From Sinomonas cellulolyticus (GTDB lineage Bacteria; Actinomycetota; Actinomycetes; Actinomycetales; Micrococcaceae), in the NCBI RefSeq assembly GCF_014656475.1, contig NZ_BNCM01000001.1, positions 372,001 through 436,000 of the forward strand: DNA of 64,000 nt. The letters run 5' to 3'. The notes under the pieces were generated by a model. It had not been told where the DNA came from. It did not search any database and saw only the letters and a program-made list of their open reading frames with translations. A program made the translations under genes and the position numbers. This document shows, one piece after another, positions 17,379-26,436 of this stretch; the stretch's first letter is position 1; every line of letters starts with the position of its first letter.

Positions 17379-17473
17379 GCGTCTGCGTCCAGTCATGCCT
17401 GGCGGCGATGCGCCTCACCGACCCGAGAAGGTGCGCCGCGGCGCTCAGCCGAGAGGTGCCGCGGCGCGCGTGC

Positions 17474-18772
17474 TCAGTCGAGGTAGTCGCGCAGGACCTG
17501 AGACCTGGACGGGTGCCGCAGCTTCGACATGGTCTTGGACTCGATCTGGCGGATCCGCTCACGGGTCACTCCGTAGACCTTGCCGATCTCGTCGAGGGTC
17601 TTGGGCTGGCCGTCCGTGAGTCCGAACCTCATCGCGACAACGCCGGCCTCCCGCTCGGACAGCGTGTCGAGGACCGAGTGGAGCTGCTCCTGCAGGAGGG
17701 TGAAGCTCACGGCGTCTGCGGGCACCACCGCTTCGGAGTCCTCGATGAGGTCGCCGAATTCCGAGTCGCCGTCCTCGCCGAGGGGGGTGTGGAGGGAAAT
17801 CGGCTCGCGGCCGTACTTCTGGACCTCGACGACCTTCTCAGGCGTCATGTCCAGCTCCTTGGCGAGCTCTTCCGGGGTGGGCTCGCGGCCCAGGTCCTGG
17901 AGCATCTGCCGCTGGACGCGGGCGAGCTTGTTGATGACCTCGACCATGTGGACCGGGATGCGGATCGTGCGTGCCTGGTCCGCCATGGCACGGGTGATTG
18001 CCTGGCGGATCCACCAGGTGGCGTAGGTCGAGAACTTGAAGCCCTTGGTGTAGTCGAACTTCTCGACCGCGCGGATCAGGCCGAGGTTGCCTTCCTGGAT
18101 GAGATCCAGGAACAGCATGCCGCGGCCCGTGTACCGCTTGGCGAGGGAGACGACGAGGCGGAGGTTCGCCTCGAGGAGGTGGTTCTTTGCCCGCTCCCCG
18201 TCATGGACGATCCGCTCGAGATCGTGGCGGTACTGCGTATCGAAGGACGCGCCCTCCTCATCGAGCTTGTGCTTGGCGAACAGGCCGGCCTCGATGCGCA
18301 GCGCGAGATCGACCTCCTGCTCTGCGTTGAGGAGCGCGACCTTGCCGATCTGCTTCAGGTAGTCCTTCACCGGGTCGGCGGTCGCACCGGCACTTGTGAC
18401 CTGCTGGACCGGGGCGTCATCCTCGTCGGCGTCGGAGATGACGATGGCCGTGCCCGATGCCTTCTCCTCGCTCTCGGCAGCCTCGCTCTCAGCGACGATC
18501 TCGCCGTCGGCAGGGGTGACCAGCTCGAGGTCCTCCTCGGTGGCCTCCTCATCCGTGCCGGTCTTGGCGTCCGCCGCCTCTGCGGCCTTGGCCTTGGTGC
18601 TCGCCGCGCCCTTCGGGGCAGCCTTCGTCGCCTTGCGCGCGGGCGCCTTGGCCTTCGATGCAGCCGACTTGGCCGGGGACCGCTTGGCCGCAGTGCGCGC
18701 AGGAGCGCTCGTGGCCTTGGGGCTATCCGCCATGGCCGCCTGGGCGGTCTCATTTTCCGTGGGGGGCGTCAC
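17474..18772 (-). CDS. sigA: Principal RNA polymerase sigma factor (SigA/HrdB type)
   Basis: 432 residues. An Ala/Lys-rich then acidic N-terminal tail of about 130 residues precedes regions 1.2 to 4. Region 2 is seen as [37 protein letters not shown] and [14 protein letters not shown]. Region 4.2 is [20 protein letters not shown]. This is the housekeeping sigma factor for TTGACA/TATAAT-type promoters. The start is GTG at 18772, with AGGAAGG 5 nt upstream; an upstream ATG (18835) lacks such a site. The N-terminal tail resembles the Lys/Ala tails of Micrococcales sigma factors. Confidence 0.95.
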   Translation of the reverse strand: MTPPTENETAQAAMADSPKATSAPARTAAKRSPAKSAASKAKAPARKATKAAPKGAASTKAKAAEAADAKTGTDEEATEEDLELVTPADGEIVAESEAAESEEKASGTAIVISDADEDDAPVQQVTSAGATADPVKDYLKQIGKVALLNAEQEVDLALRIEAGLFAKHKLDEEGASFDTQYRHDLERIVHDGERAKNHLLEANLRLVVSLAKRYTGRGMLFLDLIQEGNLGLIRAVEKFDYTKGFKFSTYATWWIRQAITRAMADQARTIRIPVHMVEVINKLARVQRQMLQDLGREPTPEELAKELDMTPEKVVEVQKYGREPISLHTPLGEDGDSEFGDLIEDSEAVVPADAVSFTLLQEQLHSVLDTLSEREAGVVAMRFGLTDGQPKTLDEIGKVYGVTRERIRQIESKTMSKLRHPSRSQVLRDYLD

Positions 18773-18796
18773 GTTTACCTTCCTGCCTCTGTGCCG

Positions 18797-18818
18797 GTGG
18801 TTGCCTTGAGGGCAACAC
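18797..18818 (-). promoter_or_regulatory. Leader hairpin upstream of sigA
   Basis: GGTTGCC and GGCAAC arms flank TTGAG, just upstream of the sigA ribosome-binding site. The 281-nt gap 18773-19053 otherwise holds only a weak possible promoter (TAGAAC on the minus strand near 18877-18882). No regulator can be named. Confidence 0.3.
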
Positions 18819-19053
18819 CACAGTGACCCTGTCAAGTCCGAGTGGCTGCTGACGCTGCCGTTCCGGCCCGAAGGGTCTCTGTTCTACAACCCTCCGCACG
18901 CTGAATTCGTTCCCGTAAACAGGGATCGAAAACAACTGGCCGGACTCGGACCCAACCGGGTCTGGCGTCCATTCTCTCATGAAGGGCCGCGCATCTTCAC
19001 CATTTCCGTCGCACGGGCGCCCCACCTCGCGCGGAAGGTCCCTTGGGGGCCGT

Positions 19054-20523
19054 TCACGCCGCCTCCGATGCCCGCCGCCACGCCGTGGCCTCGCTCCTCG
19101 ACCAGCCGGCAAGCTCACCCTGCTGGACCAAGCCCATGAGAAGGTGGGCCAGCCGATAGCGGGGATCGGCGGACAGCGCGCGCTCGAGGTAGGACACGCA
19201 TCGGCCGCCCCGCCCCCGGGCCCATTGAACCCACCCCAGCACAGCCAGGGCCGGCGCCCGGACCTCGGCTTCCTCCATGCGAGCCAGCTCCAGGGCCACC
19301 CGCTCAAGCCGAGCGATGCGGTCCCACGCCGGGGCCTCGCCGGTGCAGCCCATGAGGACCAGCCCGAACTCGAAGGCCGAGACCGTCTCGGGAGGCTCCG
19401 AGCCGGTCCCATCGTTCGCCGACGTTGGGACTGCCCCCTCGGACCAGCAGTCCAGGGCCGCGGCGGCCTCGGCGGCCGGAACGCCGCCCGGCAGCGCTGG
19501 GGGGACGCCCCGCGCCGCCTCCCGTGCCGAACGGTCGGGGACCGCTGTCCGCAGGACTGCGGTCGCAGGACTGCCCCTCCACGCCGTCGCCGCGTCCGCC
19601 GCCGAGGCCACGAGCACGGCATCCCGCAGTGCCGGCCTCAGCAGGGTCGCGGCCAGCAGCCGGAGCCGTTCAGGCCCAGGGGTGTCCGGCCCGGACAGCA
19701 CCTCGTCCCAGACAGCGAGCGCGGCGGTGAAGTCATACGGATCCCACCAGCACTCCGGGTCCTGGAAGTAGGCCTCGACCGCAGCGGACACCGCCGCCTG
19801 CGGCAGGCTCCGCCACGGCCCCTCTGAGACGGCGCCCGTCCGATAGGAGCTGCCCCGGTACACCATCTCCGCCTCGACCCGGCTCTCCCGCAGCGACGCG
19901 ATGCTCGCCCCCGGCCACGGGCAGCACAGCACATCAGCACACGTCGTGGTCCGCCAGTGCTCGGCGCCCACGGCCCAGACCTCGAGCACCGGGACGCCCT
20001 CCTCCGCCAATCGCGCCACGACGGCCTCCACCACGCCGCGGTGCGGAGGCCGCGCGGGATCGCTCCATGCCTCCTTTGTGTAGAGCGCGAGGACCGCGCC
20101 CGCAGGCCGGTCGTGCGAGACGTAGCCTGCGACCGTGTCGGCGAAGCGGGCCAGCCTCGCCGGGCTGCAGCGTCGGGGCAAGTCGATCCGCAGGGTCGGG
20201 CCGAGCCGCCCGTCACCGAGGCACACTGCAACGAGGCTCTCCTGCGGCCATTCGCCGAGCGCATGCGGGATGTAGGCCAGGATGTCCTCCGGCGTCTGGA
20301 TCGCGAGCGGCTCGTCGGCCGGCGGCTCCATCGGCACGGGCCTCGGGACGGACTCGGCGCGCGTCCGCGGCGGGAGGGGCGCCAGGGAGGATGGCTCGTG
20401 GTCGGCGGCGGCTGACTGGTCGCCCGCCGCTGGGCTCGAGTCCGCAGCTGGCGCGGCATGAGCCGGGTGAGCATCGGGAGTCGGATGAGGGGTGTCGAAG
20501 GAGGGCTGCTGCGTGTCGTCCAT
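19054..20523 (-). CDS. DUF4192 family protein
   Basis: 489 residues. A low-complexity Ala/Pro-rich N-terminus (about 1-70) precedes the DUF4192 domain, which begins at AIQTPEDILAYIPHALGEWP and continues with ESLVAVCLGDGRLGPTLRID. The C-terminal part (about 400-489) is helical, with TPR-like pattern (VLGWVQWARGRGGRCVSYLERALSADP, split here by its loops). The family is restricted to actinobacteria and has no established function. Weak evidence for a leaderless start: AAGACT ends 6 nt before the ATG. Confidence 0.85.
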   Translation of the reverse strand: MDDTQQPSFDTPHPTPDAHPAHAAPAADSSPAAGDQSAAADHEPSSLAPLPPRTRAESVPRPVPMEPPADEPLAIQTPEDILAYIPHALGEWPQESLVAVCLGDGRLGPTLRIDLPRRCSPARLARFADTVAGYVSHDRPAGAVLALYTKEAWSDPARPPHRGVVEAVVARLAEEGVPVLEVWAVGAEHWRTTTCADVLCCPWPGASIASLRESRVEAEMVYRGSSYRTGAVSEGPWRSLPQAAVSAAVEAYFQDPECWWDPYDFTAALAVWDEVLSGPDTPGPERLRLLAATLLRPALRDAVLVASAADAATAWRGSPATAVLRTAVPDRSAREAARGVPPALPGGVPAAEAAAALDCWSEGAVPTSANDGTGSEPPETVSAFEFGLVLMGCTGEAPAWDRIARLERVALELARMEEAEVRAPALAVLGWVQWARGRGGRCVSYLERALSADPRYRLAHLLMGLVQQGELAGWSRSEATAWRRASEAA

Positions 20524-20642
20524 GGCCCCAGTCTTGGCGGTGCGCCACTGGGTCCGGTGTGGACCGAAGGCCTATGTGGACGACACGCCGATTACGCCCC
20601 TGGGGAGGACGAGGGGCGACGGTCCGGGCCTCCCGTAAGTCG

Positions 20643-21971
20643 TCAGTCCGGGCTGCCCTGGCTGCGGCGCTGCTCCCTGAAGGCGGCCCAGGCCTCGCGC
20701 AGCGGCGGGACCGTGACCCCTTGGGCCTCGAGGTTGCGCCGCACCCTGCGCCGGACGCGCATGAGCGCGAACGCACCGCCTCCGAGCACGAGCAGCTGCA
20801 CGGCGAGCGCCACCCGGAAGGCGTCGAGGCTGTAGAGGCCCTGCGGCGAGAGCCCGAGGGCATGCTGGATGTCCAGAAGGTAGCCGACGAGGAACATCGT
20901 CAGCAGGGCGGCGACGAAGCCCCCGATGTTGACGATCCCGGTCGCCGTGCCCAGTCGATGCGACGGGTTGAAGGTCCGGGCGAAGTCGAATCCGATCATC
21001 GAGCTGGGGCCGCCGAGCGCGAGGACGGCGACCAGCACCGCCATGAGCCACAGCGGAGCCTGCCCGGGGGTGAGCAGCACGGCGATCCACACCAGCGCGG
21101 TCAGTCCGGAGATGGCCAGCACGAGCGTCGACCGGCGCAGTGGATACCGCGCGACGAACCGCCCCATGGGCGGCCCCGCCAGGATGGCAACGGCCACGAA
21201 GAACGACATGAGCCCGGCCGCAGACGAGGAGCTGTACCCCTCACCCGCCACCATGAAGGGGAAGCCCCACATGAGCGCGAAGACGTTGCCGCTGAACTGC
21301 ACCGTGAAATGGCTCCACATACCCAACCGGGTCCCCGGCTGGCGCCAGGCCGCCCCCAGCACCGTGAGCGTGCCCTCAGGCTCGCCCTCTGGGGCGGGCC
21401 TCACACCGGCGGGTGAGTTGCGCAGGACGCTCAGAGCCAGCACCACCACGAGCACAGACATGGCCGCGAGGCTCATGAACGCCTGCGTCCAGCCCGTGGC
21501 GTGCAGGAGGGCGAGGAAGGGGATGACGCTCACGAGCTGCCCCAGCTGGCCCACCACGCCGGTGAGCTGGCTCATCAGGGGGGATTTGCGCGAGTCGAAC
21601 CAGAGCGGCACGAGCCGCAGCACGGACACGAACGTCATCGCATCCCCCATGCCCACGAGCATGCGGCCGATGATGCCCGTCACCACCGACTCGGCGACAG
21701 CGATCTGGAGCTGTCCGAGGGCCATGAAGACCGCGCCGGTGGCAATCATGATGCGGCTGCCGAAGCGATCAACGAGGATTCCCACGGGGATCTGCAGGGA
21801 GGCGTAGACGACAAGCTGGAGCACCGTGAAAGCCGAGAGCGCGGCGCCTCCCGCGTGGAACCTGTCCGCCGCCTCAAGCCCGACGACGCCGAAGGACGTG
21901 CGCTGGAGCACCGCCACCAGGTACGCGAAGACTCCGATTCCCCAGACCGTATAGGCGCGCCAGCTGTTCAC
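20643..21971 (-). CDS. MFS transporter
   Basis: 442 residues with about 12 membrane segments and a central cytoplasmic loop near residue 190-215. The N-terminal half shows the MFS loop signature GILVDRFGSR between helices 2 and 3. The C-terminal half has the weaker counterpart RFVARYPLRRS. The substrate is not recognisable; the sequence resembles the nitrate/sugar-phosphate-type MFS group in general only. It starts at GTG at 21971, with a putative -10 box TAGGAT 7 nt upstream, so the mRNA may be leaderless. Confidence 0.85.
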   Translation of the reverse strand: MNSWRAYTVWGIGVFAYLVAVLQRTSFGVVGLEAADRFHAGGAALSAFTVLQLVVYASLQIPVGILVDRFGSRIMIATGAVFMALGQLQIAVAESVVTGIIGRMLVGMGDAMTFVSVLRLVPLWFDSRKSPLMSQLTGVVGQLGQLVSVIPFLALLHATGWTQAFMSLAAMSVLVVVLALSVLRNSPAGVRPAPEGEPEGTLTVLGAAWRQPGTRLGMWSHFTVQFSGNVFALMWGFPFMVAGEGYSSSSAAGLMSFFVAVAILAGPPMGRFVARYPLRRSTLVLAISGLTALVWIAVLLTPGQAPLWLMAVLVAVLALGGPSSMIGFDFARTFNPSHRLGTATGIVNIGGFVAALLTMFLVGYLLDIQHALGLSPQGLYSLDAFRVALAVQLLVLGGGAFALMRVRRRVRRNLEAQGVTVPPLREAWAAFREQRRSQGSPD

Positions 21972-21978
21972 CCCCCCG

Positions 21979-21984
21979 ATCCTA
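21979..21984 (-). promoter_or_regulatory. Putative -10 box of the MFS gene, leaderless
   Basis: TAGGAT on the minus strand ends 7 nt before the GTG at 21971. Confidence 0.45.
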
Positions 21985-22039
21985 GTGCGCGCTCGGGACG
22001 TCCCCCGGCGAGCCTCCGCCAGCCGGTGGGAAGAGCCCG

Positions 22040-23077
22040 CTACTCCGAAGCGCCGCTGCCAGCGGCCTCCCCGGGCGAGCCGCCGGCGTCGTCCGTCCCC
22101 GGTTCCTCCCCGGGCGAGCCGCCGGCGTCGTCCGCTTCGGCATCCGCCTCACCGTGGGAGGCGAGGTACGCCTCCACTGCTGCACCGAGATCCTCGGCCG
22201 TGGGCAGCTCGTCCGCGGGCCCCGCGAGGAGCGAGCGCCGCGGGATCTCTGCGGTCCGGTCGTCGAAGCGCTCCTCGAGGCCCGAGACGACCTCGCGGAT
22301 CTCCTCCGATGCGGCAACCTGCTCGGCGACCTGCCGCTCCACATCGCGGGCAGCTTCCCGCAGCCGGTCGCTCGGGAGCATGAGCGAGGCCGCGGCTCCC
22401 AGGTGCTCGAGCCCGGTCACGGCAGCACCCGGGTACTCGGCCTCCGCAAGGTAATGCGGCACGTGGACCACGAAGCCCGTCACATCGTGGCCGCCCTCGA
22501 TGAGCCGCAGCTCGATCAGATGGCCGACCGCGCTCGGGAACTCCACGACCGGCTTCCAGCGCGAGATCCCCTCGACGAGCTCCGGCCGGTTCCCGTGCAC
22601 GGTCACCCCGAGCGGACGCGTGTGCGGGACCGGCATCGGGATAGCGTGCACCCACAGCGTCTGGGTCACCTCGAGCTGGTCCACCAGTCCCACGACGGCG
22701 CGCGCGAACCGCTCCCACTGCAGGTCCGGTTCGGGGCCCGCCAGCAGGAGGTAGGGCCGTCCGAGGCCGTCCTCGAGACGGTACAGCGCAAGCCTCGGCG
22801 ACTCATAGCCTTCGAGATGGTCCTCGACGAACCGGATGCGGGGTCGCCGCGAGCGGTAGTCCAGCAGCTGGTCCACGTCGAAGGCGGCCAGCGCGCCGTC
22901 CCCTTGGACACGGATGAGCTCGTCGACGATCTGGCGCACCGCGTGCCCGGCGTCCGCGAAGCCGGTGAAGCCCATGATGAGCGGCAGGCCGCGGATCCCC
23001 TCATCCCGGCTGAGCTCGAGTGCGGCGGTGTACAGGCCGGCGGGGTCCTGCAGGGGCCCGGACACGGGGTCGATCAC
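22040..23077 (-). CDS. PAC2 family protein (proteasome assembly chaperone-like)
   Basis: 345 residues. The PAC2 fold is indicated by LIMGFTGFADAGHAVRQIVDEL near residues 33-54 and AIPMPVPHTRPLGVTVHG near 165-182. The last 45 residues are an acidic, Gly/Pro-rich tail built from a 13-residue tandem duplication (DDAGGSPGE unit). Archaeal and eukaryotic relatives assist proteasome assembly; the actinobacterial members have no proven role. It starts at GTG, with GAGGA about 9 nt upstream, and is divergent from the leucyl aminopeptidase gene. Confidence 0.85.
   Translation of the reverse strand: MIDPVSGPLQDPAGLYTAALELSRDEGIRGLPLIMGFTGFADAGHAVRQIVDELIRVQGDGALAAFDVDQLLDYRSRRPRIRFVEDHLEGYESPRLALYRLEDGLGRPYLLLAGPEPDLQWERFARAVVGLVDQLEVTQTLWVHAIPMPVPHTRPLGVTVHGNRPELVEGISRWKPVVEFPSAVGHLIELRLIEGGHDVTGFVVHVPHYLAEAEYPGAAVTGLEHLGAAASLMLPSDRLREAARDVERQVAEQVAASEEIREVVSGLEERFDDRTAEIPRRSLLAGPADELPTAEDLGAAVEAYLASHGEADAEADDAGGSPGEEPGTDDAGGSPGEAAGSGASE
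22066..22134. repeat. Tandem repeat in the 3' end of the PAC2 gene
   Basis: An identical 30-bp segment occurs at 22066-22095 and 22105-22134, a period of 39 bp (13 codons). It encodes two copies of DDAGGSPGE plus variable residues. Confidence 0.9.
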
Positions 23078-23205
23078 GGTAGCGGTCCTCTCGTCACTCT
23101 GGTGGCGACAACATAGGGGGGCCTTCCATCATTCCATCTGCCGCCACCGCGTGCCGGATACGATCGGGGGACGTGAAGCAGTCGCACCACAAGGAAGAGG
23201 CCGCC

Positions 23206-24732
23206 GTGTTCTCCAACAGCCAATCCGCCCTCCGGGCAGTCTCGAAGGACCTGCGCAAGACGCCGAGCGACGTGCTCGTGGTCGGCGTCGCCCAGAGTGC
23301 GGACGGGCCCGTCCTGCTCGACAACCCGCTCACGGCGCGCAACGCCGAGGCCATCGGGTCCACGCTCGCCGCGCTCGGTGTGACGGGCGCGCCGGACGAG
23401 CTGCACCGGCTTCCGGGACTCCCGGAGGCAGGGGCCCACGTGCTCGCGCTCGCCGGGGTGGGGAAGGTTGCGCCGGGCGCGGCACCGACTGCCGAGCAGC
23501 TGCGGCGCACAGCAGGCTCCGCTATCCGCCAGCTCGCGGGCCACGCGAGCGTCGTCCTCGCACTTCCGGCGCCGACTCCGGAGGACGTCGCCGCGATTGC
23601 CGAGGGCGCCGTCCTCGGCTCCTACTCCTATATCGAGCACAAGTCGGATGCGGCAGACGCGAAGGAGAACGTGGCCACCGCCATCATCTACACGCCCGCT
23701 GCGGGTACTCCGGCGGTGGAGGCAGCCCTCGCGCGCGCCTCGGTGCTCGGCGCGGCGGTGAACGCCACCCGGACGCTGGTGAACATGCCGCCGAGCCAGC
23801 TCTACCCCGAGACGTTCGCCGACGCCGCCCGCGACCTCGCCAAGGGCCTGCCGGTCAGGGTGACCGTGTTCGACGAGAAGCGCCTCGCGAAGGACGGGTT
23901 CGGCGGCATCCTCGCGGTGGGCCAGGGGTCGGTGCGGCCGCCGCGCCTCGTCAAGGTCGAGTACGTTCCCGCGAAGGCGCCCGCGGCCAAGAGCGTGCAC
24001 CTGGTCGGCAAGGGCATCACCTTCGACTCTGGCGGCATCTCCATCAAGCCCGCCGCCAACATGGACCAGATGAAGAGCGACATGGCCGGCGCGGCGACCG
24101 TCCTGAATGCGACGCTGGCCGCGGCGCGGCTCGGCCTCCCGGTCAAGGTCACGGCATGGCTCTGCATCGCCGAGAACATGCCCTCGGGGAGCGCCCAGCG
24201 TCCCGCGGACGTGATCACCATCCGCGGCGGCCGCACGGTCGAGGTCCTCAACACGGACGCGGAGGGACGCCTCGTGATGGCAGACGGGCTGGCGGCCGCG
24301 AGCGAGGAGAACCCGGACGCGCTCATCGACGTCGCGACCCTCACAGGCGCCGCGCTCATCGCGCTCGGCACCCGTACTGCTGGGGTGATGGGGGACGACG
24401 CCGTGACCGGCCCGCTGCTGGAGGCGGCAGCTGCCGCCGGGGAACCGGCGTGGCCCATGCCGCTGCCCGAGGAGCTGCGCGCGGGGCTCGACTCAGCGAC
24501 GGCGGACATCGCCAACGCCGGAGAGCGACCCGGTGGGATGCTCACCGCCGCCATCTTCCTCAAGGAGTTCGTGGGGGTGCGCGCCGACGGCACTCCCATC
24601 CCCTGGGCGCACCTCGACATCGCAGGCCCGGCCTTCAACACCGGTTCGGCGTACGGGCACACACCGAAGCAGGGCACGGGGTCCACGGTGCGCACCCTCG
24701 TGAGGTACCTCGAGGAGACGTCTCGGGGCTGA
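23206..24732 (+). CDS. pepA: Leucyl aminopeptidase (M17 family)
   Basis: About 508 residues. A cytoplasmic, two-metal aminopeptidase that removes N-terminal residues from peptides. The N-terminal macro-like domain (1-170) is followed by the catalytic domain with VGKGITFDSGGISIKP (metal-binding Lys and Asp) and the family signature NTDAEGRLVMADGL. I chose the GTG at 23206 because AAGGAAGAGG lies 5 nt upstream. A second GTG at 23173 with TACGAT 8 nt before it would give 11 more residues from a leaderless transcript, so the true start is uncertain. Confidence 0.93.
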   Translation: MFSNSQSALRAVSKDLRKTPSDVLVVGVAQSADGPVLLDNPLTARNAEAIGSTLAALGVTGAPDELHRLPGLPEAGAHVLALAGVGKVAPGAAPTAEQLRRTAGSAIRQLAGHASVVLALPAPTPEDVAAIAEGAVLGSYSYIEHKSDAADAKENVATAIIYTPAAGTPAVEAALARASVLGAAVNATRTLVNMPPSQLYPETFADAARDLAKGLPVRVTVFDEKRLAKDGFGGILAVGQGSVRPPRLVKVEYVPAKAPAAKSVHLVGKGITFDSGGISIKPAANMDQMKSDMAGAATVLNATLAAARLGLPVKVTAWLCIAENMPSGSAQRPADVITIRGGRTVEVLNTDAEGRLVMADGLAAASEENPDALIDVATLTGAALIALGTRTAGVMGDDAVTGPLLEAAAAAGEPAWPMPLPEELRAGLDSATADIANAGERPGGMLTAAIFLKEFVGVRADGTPIPWAHLDIAGPAFNTGSAYGHTPKQGTGSTVRTLVRYLEETSRG

Positions 24733-24806
24733 GCCCAGAGGCCAGCCGGTGAAGGGCTCGCCGCACGCAGCTCTCCTCGGGGGTCACCAATTCTCACGAT
24801 GCGAAA

Positions 24807-24837
24807 TTGAAAATCCGTTTCGTGAAAATGATATGGT
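24807..24837 (+). promoter_or_regulatory. Putative promoter of lpdA in an AT-rich patch
   Basis: TTGAAA (24807-24812) and TATGGT (24832-24837) are separated by 19 bp; GATATG (24830-24835) would give a 17-bp spacer. The surrounding 24795-24840 is strikingly AT-rich and contains TGAAAAT twice, 16 bp apart. Confidence 0.45.
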
Positions 24838-25002
24838 TCCCGTGACTCTTGACACAAGGCCGGGACTTTCGTTCCGGGAAGGTGGAGCATAGTCGGTCGG
24901 GGAGATAGGGTTTCCCTGATACCGGGCCTGCGCGGACCGCCGCAGGCAAAATGTCACATCCGACGGCGGAACACGCCGTCTACAAGGCGAGGGAGCGTCC
25001 AC
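24838..25002 (+). other. Long structured leader of lpdA
   Basis: About 160 nt between the putative promoter and the lpdA start. It can form hairpins CCTGCG/CGCAGG (near 24928-24947) and GACGGC/GCCGTC (near 24962-24980). A TTGACA at 24849-24854 could be a second -35 but lacks a matching -10. No known riboswitch core is recognisable. Confidence 0.3.
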
Positions 25003-26385
25003 GTGGCCGAAGCGGCAACTGCGCACGAATTCGACATCTTGATCCTCGGCGGCGGAAGCGGCGGCTACGCCGCGGCTCTCCGGGCCTCCGAGCTCGGCTT
25101 CTCGGTCGGGCTCGTCGAGAAGGGCAAGCTGGGCGGCACGTGCCTTCACAACGGCTGCATCCCCACCAAGGCCCTCCTCCACTCCGCGGAGATTGCCGAC
25201 CACGCCCGCGACGCCGGCAAGTACGGCGTGAACGTCACGCTGGACAGCATCGACATGAACGCCGTGAACGCCTACAAGGGCGGAATCATCGCCGGCAAGT
25301 TCAAGGGCCTCACGGGCCTGATCAAGTCCAAGGGCATCACGGTCATCGAGGGTGAGGGCCGCCTGACCGCCCCGAACACCGTGACCGTCGGGGGCACCGA
25401 CTACACGGGCAAGAACATTATCCTCGCCACCGGCTCCTACTCCCGCAGCCTCCCCGGCCTCGAGATCGGCGGCCGCGTCATCACCTCCGATCAGGCGCTT
25501 GAACTCGACTACGTGCCCAACAGCGTGATCGTCCTCGGCGGCGGCGTCATCGGCGTCGAGTTCGCCTCGGTCTGGAAGTCCTTCGGCGTCGACGTCACGA
25601 TCGTCGAGGGCCTGCCCTCCCTCGTCCCGAACGAGGACGCCGCAATCGTCAAGCAGCTTGAGCGGGCGTTCAAGAAGCGCGGCATCAAGTTCAGCACCGG
25701 CACGTTCTTCCAGGGCGTCGAGCAGAACGAAAACGGCGTCAAGGTCACGCTCGTCGACGGCAAGACCTTCGAGGCCGACCTCCTCCTCGTCGCCGTGGGC
25801 CGGGGGCCGTCCACGGCGAACCTCGGCTTCGAGGAGCAGGGCGTCACCATCGACCGCGGCTTCGTCATCACCAACGAGCGCCTGCACACCGGCGTCGGGA
25901 ACATCTACGCCGTCGGGGACATCGTCCCGGGCGTGCAGCTCGCCCACCGTGGCTTCCAGCAGGGCATCTTCGTGGCCGAGGAGATCGCCGGCCTCAACCC
26001 GGTCGTCGTCGAGGACGTGAACATCCCGAAGGTCACCTACTGCGACCCGGAGATCGCCACCGTCGGCTACACGGAGAAGGCCGCCAAGGAGAAGTTCGGC
26101 GACGATCAGGTGCAGACACAGGAATACAACCTCGCGGGCAACGGCAAGAGCTCGATCCTGGGCACGTCCGGCCTCATCAAGGTCGTCCGCCAGAAGGAGG
26201 GCCCGGTCGTCGGCGTCCACATGATCGGCGCCCGCATGGGAGAGCAGATCGGCGAGGCGCAGCTCATCGTCAACTGGGAGGCCTACCCGGAGGACGTGGC
26301 CCAGTTCATCCACGCCCATCCGACGCAGAACGAGGCGCTCGGCGAGGCCCATCTGGCCCTGGCCGGCAAGCCGCTGCACGGCTGA
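25003..26385 (+). CDS. lpdA: Dihydrolipoyl dehydrogenase (E3)
   Basis: 460 residues. A flavoprotein disulfide reductase that reoxidises the lipoyl groups of 2-oxo acid dehydrogenase complexes using NAD+. FAD-binding GGGSGGYAA near residue 17, redox disulfide in GGTCLHNGCIPTKALLH, NAD-binding GGGVIGVEFASVW, and the dimer-interface catalytic His in HAHPTQNEAL near the C-terminus are all present. It starts at GTG, with GGGAG about 8 nt upstream. It is followed 51 nt later by sucB, whose product carries the lipoyl domains it acts on, so the two are probably cotranscribed. Confidence 0.96.
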   Translation: MAEAATAHEFDILILGGGSGGYAAALRASELGFSVGLVEKGKLGGTCLHNGCIPTKALLHSAEIADHARDAGKYGVNVTLDSIDMNAVNAYKGGIIAGKFKGLTGLIKSKGITVIEGEGRLTAPNTVTVGGTDYTGKNIILATGSYSRSLPGLEIGGRVITSDQALELDYVPNSVIVLGGGVIGVEFASVWKSFGVDVTIVEGLPSLVPNEDAAIVKQLERAFKKRGIKFSTGTFFQGVEQNENGVKVTLVDGKTFEADLLLVAVGRGPSTANLGFEEQGVTIDRGFVITNERLHTGVGNIYAVGDIVPGVQLAHRGFQQGIFVAEEIAGLNPVVVEDVNIPKVTYCDPEIATVGYTEKAAKEKFGDDQVQTQEYNLAGNGKSSILGTSGLIKVVRQKEGPVVGVHMIGARMGEQIGEAQLIVNWEAYPEDVAQFIHAHPTQNEALGEAHLALAGKPLHG

Positions 26386-26436
26386 GCCCACCCCGACACC
26401 ATTCGCACGCAGAAGAATCAAGGAGCACGGGGACCT

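Noticed and set aside
24815..24840. TGAAAATGATA resembling a Zur/Fur half-site upstream of lpdA
   Set aside because: The second half of the palindrome is missing (TGGTTC follows), and no metal-related gene is adjacent.
24838..25002. A known riboswitch in the lpdA leader
   Set aside because: Hairpins are present, but I could not match any conserved riboswitch core.
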